Assembly (NCBI RefSeq): GCF_000005505.3
Contig: NC_016134.3
Span: 40,920,150 to 40,984,149, forward strand
From: Brachypodium distachyon
Lineage: Eukaryota; Streptophyta; Magnoliopsida; Poales; Poaceae
Reading direction: 5' to 3'
Length of the DNA stretch: 64,000 bases
Shown: piece after piece, positions 35,221 to 47,710 of the stretch
How positions within the stretch are numbered: position 1 is the stretch's first letter
How the letters are laid out: each line of letters starts with the position of its first letter
Notes under the pieces: generated by a model
Told to the model about the DNA's origin: nothing
Databases searched by the model: none
Seen by the model: only the letters and a program-made list of their open reading frames with translations
Translations under genes and position numbers: made by a program

Positions 35221-36279
35221 TCACGCATCCGCTTTTGTGTTGCTGCTGCGCGCGGTTGCAGCGAAGTTCTCGCAGAAGAGAAAGCTAGCGGACAAAGAGT
35301 GAAAGAGACCGAAGGCCGGCCGGCGTGGAAGCTGCATGCGCGGCAGGGGGAGAATGCCGGTGGTGTCAGCTTGCAAAGGGGCGGAGATCAGATGTTGACT
35401 CGCCGTCCGGCCCCTCATCGTGGAAAACCCCCCCGCGCGCACACAGGAATTGCATGCAAGTCGCAAACGGTTGAATTGCCCGTCCATATGTGGCCGATAA
35501 TCCTTCTTCCAGCTTGCGGATGCATGTCACGGCACGGCATGCAGCGCAGCTCGATCCTGTGGCCCGGCCGGCCGGCTCGTGAGTCTAGTCGTGACCCACC
35601 TAGCTGTGCTCAGATGGCGACCGCTGCTTGATCGTCGTCCGTCGTCGTTTTCCTTCCAGTGATTGATGCATCTTTTGCTGAGAACAGGGAATATATATAC
35701 TGACAAACTCGAATCGTTTTGCAGTTTGTATGTATGCATGTAGAGTTAATTCCAGAGGATCGAGCATACACCTCTCGCGATCGATCTCGTCAAAAGGACA
35801 CGGATAGAATCAGCATGCAGATTTCGGGAAAAAAAAGTCAACAGCGGCAGGTAGTAGTAGTACGTACGGTATATACGAACACATCTTCATCACACAGCTT
35901 GATGATTGCTCGCTCGCCGTCTCTATATGTAAAGTCGCCGCAACGCAGTTTGGATCGACGGTACTGCCAGTACGTACTACCGGATCGTGGTACTTTTGAC
36001 TGGTCACTACAGTTGTTCGTACAGTTAACCAGCTGTAAGATCACATGAGAAAAGATGGCAGTTAGTAATTTAGTACCATAGGGCTCCTGACATGTAGGGG
36101 TGGGTAAACATTATCATCTCTGTTCTAATTCGATCTCTGTGTGCGTGCTTGGTCTCCGTTTCTTTATCACGAGAGTGGGAACTGCGTGCTTGGTCTGCTG
36201 CACTTTCTCCGGGTCAACTTCTTGACGGATGGAGTAATAATCTCCATGCATGTGTAAGACACAGTCTGATTTGATTAAG
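35221..36279. other. Spacer with no gene recognised
   Basis: Mixed composition with a few GTACGTAC and CATGCATG words. No exon or mobile-element end was seen apart from the target duplication of the next element. Confidence 0.5.
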
Positions 36280-36625
36280 GGGTCCGTTTGCTATGCAATC
36301 AACCAACTAATGCAATCGTGCAATCAAATCGACGCGAGCCCTTCGATCTGCGAACTGCGCCTACGATTCTCGTCGGGAGCACCCACCTCGGTTTAACTTA
36401 ATCTTTCCGTAAATCAACCTGCACCCAGGTCTCTTGTTTTGTGAAAAACCCCTTGCCATCAACCTCTCGAGTCTTCTTCGCCCAACAGATCGATTCCTGG
36501 TTTCCTCTCCGCATCGATCGTCCCAGGTCATCTGAATGCCGCCGGCCGGCCGGCCAACACCACACTGTCTTCCTCCGTGTGACCGCTGCCCTGAAACAAT
36601 CCGCCTGTACTACATGGCAAGCCCT
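36280..36625 (+). repeat. Left terminal inverted repeat of the Mutator-like element
   Basis: Pairs with 37415-37741 in inverted orientation, with small indels. The inner edge fades gradually, so the end is approximate. Confidence 0.8.
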
Positions 36626-37414
36626 CAGTGATTTGATCTCTTCTTCTCCAAAGAGAAGAGCTCAAGTCATGGCTCCTTCCTTCTTCTCTCTCTGCGCACA
36701 GACAAGCAATGATAACAAATCATGTTCCAGTCGCAACATCTTTCTCTTTCCATGCAGACGAGCAATGCAGTGGTGCAGAATTGCGGACTTGAACTAAACA
36801 TAAGAAATACTCCATGTTCTAAAGGTTTCAGGTGACTACATCCCAGAGACCCAGATTGCTCAGACAAACATAAATATATGTTTGGAGAGATAATATTTTT
36901 TACTAATCACAGGTCGCAACAAAGTTGTAGGAACTAACCACCAACTAAGTACTGCGAGACTAGCTACAAGCATTCTAAGTTCATAACACTTCTGAGGTTT
37001 CTGAAGTTCCTGTCCTTCTTTTGTTTCAGTTAAAAAAGCACTCACTTGCTCTCTCTACATATTGAATATTTGAATACCAATTTTTTTTTCTGATTATCAT
37101 ATTTGAACAAGCATGATGAATCAAGAGTTTCGCTAGTTTGGTTTGTTGATGAACAGTGTCAGATTACTTTGCTATCTGTAGAACAGTAGTTAAGAGCACC
37201 ACAGTTCCTCTTGTGCTTTTGTTCCAGAGACAAAATTCATTTTTGAGGTTGCATTACCTTCAAAACCACAAGACTCTTTGTGGTGTTACCCGAGAGAGTA
37301 CTGTAGATTGTTAGTTGAGTTCTTCTCCGAAGAGGGATGCAGCGACAGGGACAGAAAGGGCGTCCAGGCCGTTGTGACGCTGAGCAATCTGAAGCAGCAG
37401 GGATCAGACCGCGT

Positions 37415-37741
37415 GGGGGACTGCCGTGCAGGATCGTTTGAGGAAAGAGGTGGCACGGAGAAAAACGGTGTGGTGTCAGCCGGCCGGTCGGCCGGCGGCA
37501 GTCAGATGACCTAGGACAATCGATACGAACAGGAATCGATCTGTTAGGCGAAGAAGACTCCAGGCAAGGGGGTTTTCAAAAAAAAGAGAGACCTGATTGT
37601 TGGGTGGTTTCCGCAAAGATTAAGTTAAACCGAGGTGGCTGCTCCCAACGAGAATCTTAGCCGCAGTTCGCAGATCGAAGGGCTCGCATCGATTTGATTG
37701 CACGATTGCATTAGTTGGTTGATTGCACAGCAAACGGGCCC
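37415..37741 (-). repeat. Right terminal inverted repeat of the Mutator-like element
   Basis: Inverted partner of 36280-36625. It contains a GGCCGGTCGGCCGG stretch matching GGCCGGCCGGCC on the left. Confidence 0.8.
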
Positions 37742-37750
37742 TTGATTCAG

Positions 37751-40700
37751 TTTACAAGATCAGTACTGGTCGTTCCAGAGATCTCGATCGGTAAACATGC
37801 TGTGAAGATTATACAACATCCGCAGACACAGAAATAGTGTCAGTTCAAAAAAAAGCACAATTATCAGCTAAGAAAGCGCAAGATCAAGGCATGAAGCAAG
37901 AATATATCGTACGCTAGGCTTTAGCAGTGATCATGGTGCCGAGCTGCTTTCCCTCGCCATGATCATCAGTGTCTGCCTGCCTGCCTTTGCTTTTGTTTTG
38001 GGGATATATGCTCTCATTATCGATCATGAGCCCATAATTTTAGTGCTCGGAAGCGCGCTTTAGGACTACAAGCATCGGTGGGTCGATTAAGATATGCGCA
38101 TCTAGGCTCTGTGATCGCCAAAATTAACCTCACCAGATTCTTCCCAAGCTTCGCCTACTTATTTTTTTGAAGATTCTTCTGGAGCTAGGAAAAAAAATCC
38201 TAATCCTTGAGTTGTCATGTTAAAATATCGCAAATTTGACGGTCCTCGCGCCGCATTAGGCTGATAGATTAGCCAGCTGTGCACATGGGGGAATCAGAAT
38301 GCATGCATTGTGTCAGAACATGTTTAGCTCTTCCGGTATTATCAGTACTGTAGTTTTGTTCAAGTGTAACGAACAAGCTCTTATATAAATGTGTTCCGTA
38401 CATATGTTATTCTGTCTTTTAGGAAAGGGGAGATCTTTCTCCGTCGACAAATTTCCGTGTCTCTTCCCAAAGAAAGTTGGGAAAGCATGCGAAGCTCTCT
38501 AAACCATCGGTCTGTCGGTTGCACAAGAACGGATTGCCTAAGCCACCTCAACTGCCATCTTCTTCTTGCAAATCGTCATCATGTTTGGCTTAAAAAAATC
38601 GTCATTATGTTTTCTGTGTCCATTTTCTCCATATATAAATTATCAATAGAACAAAATAATTCACTTCTATCACTTAAAAATGGTTTTTACCAAAGAGAAA
38701 TTTGTCGGTTAGGTATTGGAGACAACCAGGCCATGAAAGTGAGTTAAGGCCGTTTGCAGTGCAGGGGACTTAATCATGCTTATCAGCCAAGAAATTGAGC
38801 TAACAAAGAAGTTTCAGCCTTGTACGTGTACCATAAACACTTAATAAGAAAGGAATTTAAAGCGTCACTAACTGGACAGTTCCCATACTACAAACCCTCG
38901 TCGAAAACTATGCATATGCATGCTTGCAAACTTCAACCAGCTAGAAGCAACATGAAAAAAGGATGCATGATGAGCAGAGAGTACTAATTAAACGTCCCTT
39001 TGCCAACCGATTAATCGCTGCCGTACGCCTGTCATTGTTCATCTGTTGGCAAGCAAGCACGACTTGTCTCTGGCCTTAAAAGAGGCAATGAAACGCCCAT
39101 AAAAAGGCTAGTTAAGCAGAGCCGATGCCTCACAAATGATAGCTGTCAGCATTAACTAAAGTTAGCAAGTGACAATCAAGCCAGCCTCCATTAGGCCGGA
39201 GGATCGTTCCGGACAAACTAAGCTGGGTTGGACCTAGCTAACTGCTCAGTGTCCCGGGTGTCGGTGTGCATGTGTCATTGGTCCCTGCACGTATCCTCCT
39301 CGAGTAGTTTCAGCGAGGAGGAGAGGAATGAGGCAGAAGAAAACAACCAAGCGATTAGTCGTTTCCTGCAGGTGCTAGCTCTAGCAGCAGCATGGCAACT
39401 TGGCCCTGATATTGCTCACATGCAGGATTGCAGGTGGAGTTGGCTCCCGGACGGTGTCATGAGGAGAGCATCTGATGAGCTGCTGAGTTCTTGAGGGTTA
39501 GAGAGGACTAGAGGAGGTGTTGGCCGGTCTTTATCTTGCTTGTGAATTTGTGATTAACAGTTGTCGTCGTCAAATCGTTTCTGTAAGAAGCCAACAAAAG
39601 GCAGGCGGTACAGATAATGATGTTTACGGAAAACGAGAAAAGAGATTCAAATCACTCGACAGATCGAGATTTGGGTGTGCTTCTGGAATAAAAAGAGAGA
39701 AAAAAAACCCAGGTTCTGCATCCATAGATGCATACAACCGCAATAATATTAAAAGTAAAGTAGGTTTCAACAAGATATCTTAAGGTTTCAAAAAGTAAGA
39801 AGATTACAAGAAAGAAATGCCATAACAAAGGCTTTTGCAGCGCACGGTAGATTACCGGAAGCATTCCAAAGTGCGTCAATTTGGCTTCATAGTGCGTCAA
39901 ATTTATATTCGTGGCATTTTAAAAGTGTTGAATATACTTCTATCGGCAAAAGTATTTGACGCAATTTTATTGGCAAAATCCGTGGTTCAAGTGCTAAAAA
40001 AGTGCGGTTAAAAATCAAAATTAACTACATTTGAATAAAATGCGGCTAGCATAATGCATGCAAATGTCTACTGTGAGATTGCGCGTACAGTCTATTGCTA
40101 GCACGTCACCCATGCAGGCTGAACAAATCCCGTGCTACCATCTTTTTCTAGAATTTTTGTCAAGGATTTCGCAAGAATATAATTTTGCACATAAATTTAG
40201 GTTATCTTTAGGGAAATAGATAATTTAGTTTAGCAATATCATTTTTACCCGCAAAAAAAGCAATATCATTTTTTAGAAAATTTGGTGGCCACATATCATA
40301 TGATAGTTACATCGTCCACGAATTTTGGGTAACAATAAGATGGAATTTCATATTTACCATCCAACATTTGTCCAAATACCTAACAGTCACTCGAATTTTG
40401 TGACTTCCAAATGTACCTCTCACTGCGCCGCCCTTAAACTAACCATTAGAGTCAGTCGACTTAAAGAAAAAAACGGACAGGACTACCGACAGATTTACCT
40501 CGTGTAAAAAAAAAAAATCCTCAAAGTCTCTGTTCAGTCGATTCTGTCCATTTACCATTTTCCCCTCTCTCAATTTTTCCACTCACTCAATTTCAATTCT
40601 GGTTTAGTAAATTCTTGTTTTGTTTAAAAGCATAAAAAAAGTGCAATCGAACTAGCAACACATAAAAAATAGCATGGAGGGTCATGACCATTACCAAATG

Positions 40701-41411
40701 CTCCTCCCAAGAATCATATTGGGTATTTGTTCCGTTCCTTTTCCCGCTAGGACCAGAAATCTTATATTTTATATAGCCATATACCATCGAATCCGTAGGG
40801 TTCCAGAATCCGCCTATTTTCATTGTTAGTCGATTGTCAAGTTATCAATGAAAAGACGCTTTTGCCCCTATTTTTAAAATCTGGAATACTTAATCCAATG
40901 TAAAATTATGCTTCGCGACTCTGTATGCGTAATCCTATTTGTATTTTGGATGCAACTTCAACTTATACAAATCACGGGAATGTATGTTGTTCCTCAATAC
41001 GCCATCGAGAGGAAAAGGATGAAACCCATTATAAGAACTAAAGTTTTCATCGGATACGGTGTTGATTTTTCTTGTACGACGTACCCATTTTAGAATTTTT
41101 TCATTCCAAAATTTAAATACGAAAGTAACAAAAGTTTGGAATAGGTTTCAACCAAAAAAAAATGCAGATTGAAAAAAAAAATCTTCTCAATTTTAGCATA
41201 TTTCAGTTTTTTTCAGTCCGAACAGTCATATTGTCTTTTGCTTCTTGTCCCGCCGAGATCACCCTTCTCTCTTTGTCGTCACAAGATGAAATATGGTCAG
41301 CACTCAGCAGTATCGTTTTCCTAATTCCTAGTGAGAATTTTGTTTTTAGGGAATAGTGAGAAATTTGTTTTTTTTTTAGTGGGTGAGAAATTTGGTTAGG
41401 GGCAACAATAA
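37751..41411. other. Gene-poor stretch before RRP36
   Basis: No supported gene. The AT-rich stretch 40590-41095 holds two short open frames on opposite strands with an organelle-like look that I cannot assign. A segment around 39830-40010 repeats GTGCGTCAA-type words and may be a mobile-element relic. Confidence 0.45.
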
Positions 41412-41500
41412 TGGGCTGGGTGAAAACCAGTTGAGTTTTGTCTTCTTGGCCCGGCCCAGGAGGGGATAGGCTGTAGCCGGATCCGTTTTGGCAAAACCCT
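41412..41500 (+). promoter_or_regulatory. Site II and telo-box-like elements upstream of RRP36
   Basis: TGGGCT at 41412-41417, GGCCCA (TGGGCC on the other strand) at 41453-41458 and AAACCCT at 41494-41500 lie within 150 bp of the RRP36 start. Pairs of site II (TGGGCY) and telo-box (AAACCCTA) motifs are characteristic of plant ribosomal and ribosome-biogenesis promoters. Site II is a target of class I TCP proteins. Confidence 0.6.
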
Positions 41501-41557
41501 GAGGCTTGCTGCTGCTCCGCCTCACCGCCGCGCGAACCCAGCCACGCCGCCGCCGCC

Positions 41558-44287
41558 ATGAGAGGCCGCAGTAGCCACCGCGGGACGGCCAATCACACCT
41601 CCGCTGCCGCCTCGACTTCCAGCAATCGCGAGCCCGAAGACGTGTCCGATGCAGCCTCAGAGGAATCGGGCGACGAGGAGGTAAGCCCAAGCCCCCTCGC
41701 GTTTCCTCAACCGCCGCACGAAATCGCAGAACACTCACCGGGGATCCGTTTGATCCGCAGGTGGAAGTCTCCTCGTCGTCTGGATCGGAGTCGGAGGGCG
41801 ACGACTACGCGGAGCGGGAGCGGAAGCTGGAGCGCGTGCTCGCCGACGTGCCTTTCGGGGAGCTGCAGCGCGCGCGTGCTGACGGCTCGCTCGCCGCGCG
41901 GAGTGTTTCTGCTGCCGCGGCGCAGAAGAAGGCCCGCAGGGAAAGCAGGAAGAGGTCCGCCTCCACGCTTCCTGTTAGAACTAACCCCTTACGGGATTGA
42001 ACAATTCGTGCTGATTTCTTCGATGTGGTTTGGAACAGACCCATGGAGATAAGTACTAATGTGCGGCCGCCAAGGTTCAGGGAGGTGATACAGGTTCCGA
42101 AGAAGGTTAGTTGCTTGTGCAATTCAGTTGAAATGTTGTTTGTTTCTGGGAGGAGTAGAATTTGATTGGATTGGATTAGTAGTATTTGGTACTCCTATTT
42201 GATTCAATTGCATGAACATGTACATATAATGCATGCTCTGTGCCTTGGGACGATGGGTTTTAAAACATATATTGACGTTGGGCATGTCTTGCTGCTTCAA
42301 TTATATATGCAATTCTTCTTGATAAAATAGCTCGAGAAATACTGCTGTGAAGTTTTCATGAATTCATTTATATTGTGTGCAGCAAGATTTTGCTTTTGTC
42401 GACTTGACCTCCGCTGTTTCATCGTTTAAAGCTCTCTGCATAGGTGGACCTCATAATCTACTGAGTTCCTTCGAGCTTAATCCAACTAAGTGATCTTTTG
42501 GGGGAAAATCTATGAATAAATACTACTTTAATCAAATATGATATTAATTTAGTTTCAGGTTTTTGTTGATATACTTAGATTTTAAAATAGGTTATCATAA
42601 AGTAAAGAGACGTTAATATATGAACTTTCCCTCTCACCTATATTATGCACTTCTGGTTGTTTGATTTACATTTAATACTTTCAGTGTAATTTTTGCTCTA
42701 GCTCGGTCTCCAGCGAGGTAGTAACTGTGCCATATAATATCTTTTGACGATTGTTATATTTACTAAATTTCTGCTTTTCTGTAGGTTTTAAGGGATCCAA
42801 GATTCGAACCTGTATATGGAGCTGTTGACAAAGAAGGGTAAGACCTGAACATAACTTTGTCGTAGCACCACATGCCTTCTTTTATAGCGTTGCTCATTCC
42901 CCCCTTACCATTTAGATGCTTGGAATTGTGAACCTTTTTTGTCTTGGCATGTTCTGCCCGAATCCTCCCAAAATAAGGTGGACAAACAACTGTTTTAGTT
43001 GCTTAGCCAATCACTTCCATTCTTTCAATTCCCATGTCACTAAGGTTTGATCATTTATGATTTCTTAATCTGTATATTAAGTGGTCCAGGACTTCAGGTA
43101 TCATGTTCGACTGTAGCGTATTTACACTTTGATCAATTTTGTTGGCATGCAGGTTTAGGAAAAGATACAATTTCTTATTTGATGAGGAACTCCCCGCAGA
43201 AAAAGAGGTAGGTTCTATACATCTGACTCCAGGCAAACTCATGACTTTGTAGATAATTCATTGTGACAAAATTAAATCTACATCCTGTAATTCTTCATGT
43301 ATCTCTCCAGAAACTCCAAAAGTCGATTAAGAAGTTGAAGGACCCTAATGCCATTGAAGAAATGAAGAGTCATATCACCTGGATTGTAAGTTCTTATTAT
43401 ACTCGTTGACATTTTTTTTTATTGATTTCATTTTGTGGTACTTGATGGTGAAACTTTCAATTGCCAAGATAGGTGATCGTGCTGACCATTACTACTGCCA
43501 ATCTGTATGGATTAATATTTGAATTTTTGATATTTGACTAGCAGGCAATTTGACTTCAGCCTCTGTGTAAAGCATAGTGAAACATCACAAGATTAACTGC
43601 ATGCCTGCACCTATCGAATTAGCAATTGGTCACTGCAAATTGATAATGATACAATCAAAGAGCTCACAGTAGGAAATGCTTCCTAGTCTTATTTTAAGAT
43701 TGACTGTTACATGTTTAGTTCTTTTTAGACAAAATAATCGTGTAACTATTTCAGTACCGGGTTCCTCCCATTGGTTCTGTTACGCATTGTTGTCAGGTTT
43801 TCCTATTTTCTTGACTGGTTGGCATTGATGGAACATCTACATCTTCAGGATAAGCAGTTGAGATCTAATCCTCAGAAGAACGTTGAATCGGAAATTCTGC
43901 GTGGACATATTAAGAAAGAGAGAGAAGCAGCAAAGACTGGAAAACGACCATATTATCTGAAGAAATGTTTGTTCCCCAATTCCATTCCTTGTACACCACA
44001 CTTTGTCTCTCTGCTGTCTAATAAAGTTTACTTCCGTTTCTTGATCAGCTGAAATTCGTGAAAGGAAGTTGGTGGATAAGTACAATGAGCTCAAGGTAAC
44101 ACACATAGAGTTCACGTGACTGCTAATTTTCCACACTTATGGACATTGCTGGTCTTATGCTTCAATTTATGTCGATCACTTACAGGAGGCCGGAAAGCTC
44201 GATGCTTTCATTGAGAAGCGACGGAAGAAGAATGCATCCAAGGATCATCGCTACATGCCATACCGAAGAGATGCTGGGGGTGCATAG
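41558..44287 (+). CDS. RRP36: rRNA biogenesis protein RRP36 homologue, 277 aa
   Basis: Nine exons: 41558-41680, 41761-41954, 42039-42105, 42785-42837, 43153-43207, 43311-43385, 43849-43966, 44049-44095 and 44186-44287. They sum to 834 nt with frame kept throughout. RRP36 is a nucleolar component of the early 90S pre-ribosome needed for cleavage of pre-rRNA towards 18S. Conserved blocks are RPPRFREVIQVPKK, RDPRFEPVYGAVDKEGFRKR and YNFLFDEELPAEKEKLQK, then GKRPYYLKKSEIRERKLVDK and a basic tail, KRRKKNASKDHRYMPYRR. The N-terminus is Ser- and acid-rich (SDAASEESGDEEVEVSSSSG). Donor sites after exon 2 (GTCCGC) and exon 7 (GTTTGT) are weak but needed for frame. The start is the first ATG after the promoter motifs. 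Confidence 0.95.
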
Positions 44288-46378
44288 CAGTGTCCTTTAA
44301 GTTACTTTTAGGGTGATTCTGGGCTGATCTTTTCTCCGCTCACTGAGTTTATCAGCACTATCTGCTATCCTGTTATCCCAGTTATTCGTTAGCAACCATG
44401 AGTAAAAGTTATCGATAGACCATGATTTATAGTTGAGCTATGGTTGCTGGCAGCTACAAGCTACTGTAAACTCAAATCAGTGATATAATATTTTGTTTCA
44501 TTTACTGCTTTCATTTCAATCTTTCTTGGCGATCGAGCAAAAAACCTAGGCAGGGCTTCATAATACTACCTCGTTTAAGTAGATCTGAACTACACTTGTT
44601 CGTTGTGACTTGTGAGTTGCAACTGAATTGGCCATTCCGTGGAAAGGAAATAGTGATATCATATTGTCTGTCTTAAACTAACATCTCTTTTGTCCATTTC
44701 CTTGCTGACACACAGCTGGAGGAGGCATCAACTATCAAGCACTTGGTGATGTCCCTGATAATTGCCACCACGACGTCCATTGCAGATCGCTTCAACACAT
44801 GGAAACAGATAACTTTAATTACTGCTACAACGAATTATTTATATATCATGAAACGCTGAGTAGTACCAGTTGGCCGAACTCCCTTTTGTTTTGAATAGAA
44901 CTGTCCGGCCAAGATGAAGCAAGCCGACATAGACAGTTCAGATAAACACATCAACGAGTAACAACTGAAGCAGTGGCTCAATCATGCAGTCTTGTAGATT
45001 CATGCGATACCTTGGATGGGAATGCCCTGCATAGATGTCAGATCAGATCAGCAGATGCATGCTTGAAGCATAGATGTCCATGGGTAGGTAAGCGGGTCTT
45101 GTCTGCTTGGCGATGCCACTAGATCTTATACAGAATCTGTGCCAATTGCCAAACCTATTGCATTGTTTAGAAGGCAGCTGCTAGGACACGCATTAATTCG
45201 TTACCATCTTTATGCGGGAACTAACTAGTCAGTGACAACAAAATGATAGGTTAAAAGTGAGGATTTTTGCAGTTAGCATCATGAAGAACTAACGGGTAAG
45301 AAGAAAAGCGGTCATTGATTATTTCTGCTCATGGACAGGAAAAGAGATTTACCTTTTCTTTTTCTGTTCCTCTCTTTCCATGACGATATCGAAACGCACA
45401 TCGCAATCGAATTTATTATCTGATGCAAACCACCCAAAAAAACGATAAGCAAATTATCTGTATGTACCATAAACTCATGCAAACGCAACGTTATTGACTT
45501 TCATTTGAAAGCGATATGTTTTCCATTCACTACGCGTTGCTTGAAGGGAAGGAAAGGCCAAAGGCAGGGTCGGCAGCAGCGTACACGTGGTTGCTTTATT
45601 GCTTCTTCAGAGTCCGTTTCCGAACCTTTTTCTAGAACTCTGCGAATGATCGAAACCATTAGATCTTAAACTATAACTCTGTCGTTGTTAGAGGCCAGTG
45701 AGGATAACTATTGTTATCGTCTCGCGACAAAGGAATTATTGCTGTTATCGTTTTATAACAGCCTAGGCATAAGGAGATTGTTTCTGACGAAAAAGACAGG
45801 GCAATTCCTATGCACTTTTGGCAACGTGTCTTTCTGTTCTTTTTCTTTTCACGAAGAATATCTTCCACTGCTGCATTGTGCGACGTTAGCATTTATCAGC
45901 ACTACCTTTCAAAAAACAACTATCATCACTAAGATAACTATATGCTGGAAAATTTAACCAGACATGACTGGTGCGTGCAGTTACTTCCCTTCAAGCAAGC
46001 GAAGCAGGTACAGGAGCATCCATCGGTTCATGAAGATGCAGTACTCGTTTCACTTGCGGCTCGTTTGTCGACCCTCCTTTCATTTCATTTTGTAGAAATG
46101 AAATGAAATTCAATTTTTTTAATAGGAATTTAAATTTCGGGTTCAAAAACTTGTTTGTCTACCACATGGATTTGTAGAGTGAGAGACATTTCTAAAAAGT
46201 TAATGACTTTTTAGAGAGGAATTGAGGTTAGTTTTCAATTCCGCACCAATCAAACAAGTTAGTTTCTAGAATTCAAAATAAATTCCACAATTCTAACCCC
46301 AAATGATGGGTGCGGAGCGAGCTGTACAGGTTGCTACCAGATTTTGATCTGGAACTACTGTTTGAGTTTAATCTTTAA
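44288..46378. other. RRP36 3' flank and spacer
   Basis: The first 200-250 bases are the presumed RRP36 3' UTR. At about 46064-46300 an AT-rich block with internal inverted AACTTGTTTG motifs may be an eroded MITE, but no ends are clear. No other gene was seen. Confidence 0.5.
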
Positions 46379-47111
46379 GGCCCCGCTTGGCATCTACGTT
46401 AAACTTTCCACCTGCAAATACTTGCATGTGTACTTTAGCGTGTCCTGAAATTACCGGTGAATCAAAAACACTCTCTGGTTCAGTGTTTGGGAGGAGAACA
46501 CGAGCAGATTGTTCTCTTTATATTCATGAAATTTTTCAGAGCAGAGCACCACTGCACCAAAACCAGATCAAATCAACAAAATTGACAAATACAAATAAAA
46601 TCCATGTGAACAAATGATGAGTCGTCAGAACAACGAACGGTGGGTTTTTGTCGCCGTTGCCATTTGCTCCCACCGCCGCCTCATTGCTGGATCCCCTCGT
46701 CAACGTTGTCGTCGCCGCCGCCGCACCACTGGTTCCCCTCGACGCCACCGTCGTGCACCGATGGATTCCCTCCACCACGCCGCCGCCCCACGGATGGATC
46801 CCCACCATGCTGCCGCAGCACGACGCTAGATCCAATCGTCACCGCAGCCGCCCCCGCTGATCCTGCCGCTGCAGTCCAGAACACCCGATCGATCCTTCTT
46901 TGCCTGTCTATATGTGAATTTCCAACAACGGAAGTGTTTTGGGGGTTTAGCAATTCCATCTTATTTTACGGGGGTAACAGGCTGAAAACGGGTGGAAAAT
47001 ATGTAGTACTAAAATGACCAACCAAGCGGGGTTTTTAGCTTGGGTCGGAAAACAAATGTGCTCTGAAAAATACACCGGTAAATGGCCGAAAACAGCCATC
47101 TGAGGGAGGCC
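46379..47111. mobile_element. Harbinger-like non-autonomous element, 733 bp, TAA target
   Basis: The ends GGCCCCGCTTGGCATC and, in reverse complement, GGCCTCCCTCAGATGGC sit between TAA at 46376-46378 and TAA at 47112-47114, fitting the 3-bp TWA target of PIF/Harbinger. Subterminal inverted matches follow (TTACCGGTGA at about 46452 against CACCGGTAA near 47077; TTTTTCAGAGCA near 46535 against TGCTCTGAAAAA near 47059). A further AAGCGGGG copy near 47034 suggests nesting. The centre (46640-46880) is a GC-rich CCACCG-type sequence with no clear protein. Confidence 0.65.
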
Positions 47112-47529
47112 TAATGGACTATATACTCCCCATCTTTCAAAAGGAAAAACTACTTGGTGAGTCAAAACATGATCAATGGTATCAAAGGTTTTGCATTTTC
47201 CGTGAATGCTTCAAAACAAAACAATAAATCAAATAAAAAATAGTCTAGATAAAAATGTGGCATGGTAGTGTCCACGTGCTACTATTGGAGAGAATCTTCC
47301 ATGTGGTAAAAATAAAATAATAGACTAGAGATATATTTATTTTCTAGATATGTGATACGTATGGTATGTATTGAAGCCATGCTTTAAACTTTTGGCATAT
47401 GAGAGAGAGAAGACTCTTCAACATACAGCCCACGGCAGCCGGGAAATCTCTTCACGCGCGTGTCCAAGTCTATATAGATGGCCCAACTCTGGATCCGCGT
47501 TCAAGAGAACGCGGCTCTCATGCATATAT

Positions 47530-47710
47530 TACGTGCCTTGGGGACCGTCAAGGTACGCGGTTCCCGTGGCGTACGATTACACCATCGAGGGACGCAGCTC
47601 TCCTGCCGTCCGTTACGTGCTGTGGGGGCCACCGAGGGACGCAATTCACGTGTCGTGCGTTACCTGCCGTGTGGGCCATTGAAGGTACGCGGCTCCCGTG
47701 CGCCCCCCAC
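47530..47710 (+). repeat. Degenerate minisatellite, about 47-bp unit, four copies
   Basis: Four successive units start ACGTGCC, ACACCAT, ACGTGCT and ACCTGCC and share the order (TG/GG)GGNCC...(GA/AA)GG(G/T)ACGC...CCGT. The second unit has a deletion of about 12 bp. An earlier, weaker copy may precede it at 47478-47530. It is GC-rich within AT-rich DNA. Confidence 0.6.

Larger units (their letters stand above)
36280..37741. mobile_element. Mutator-like element with inverted repeats of about 340 bp, 1.46 kb
   Basis: The ends GGGTCCGTTTGCTATGCAAT and, in reverse complement, GGGCCCGTTTGCTGTGCAAT begin very long terminal inverted repeats (about 36280-36625 and 37415-37741). Similarity runs through blocks such as CAACTAATGCAATCGTGCAA, CACCTCGGTTTAACTTAATC and AACAGATCGATTCCTG. 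The 9-bp target duplication is TTGATTAAG on the left (36271-36279) and TTGATTCAG on the right (37742-37750), with one mismatch. Long inverted repeats plus a 9-bp duplication define a Mutator-like element. No transposase is present. The interior of about 790 bp has normal base composition and could be captured genomic DNA (Pack-MULE), but I recognise no source gene. Confidence 0.9.
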
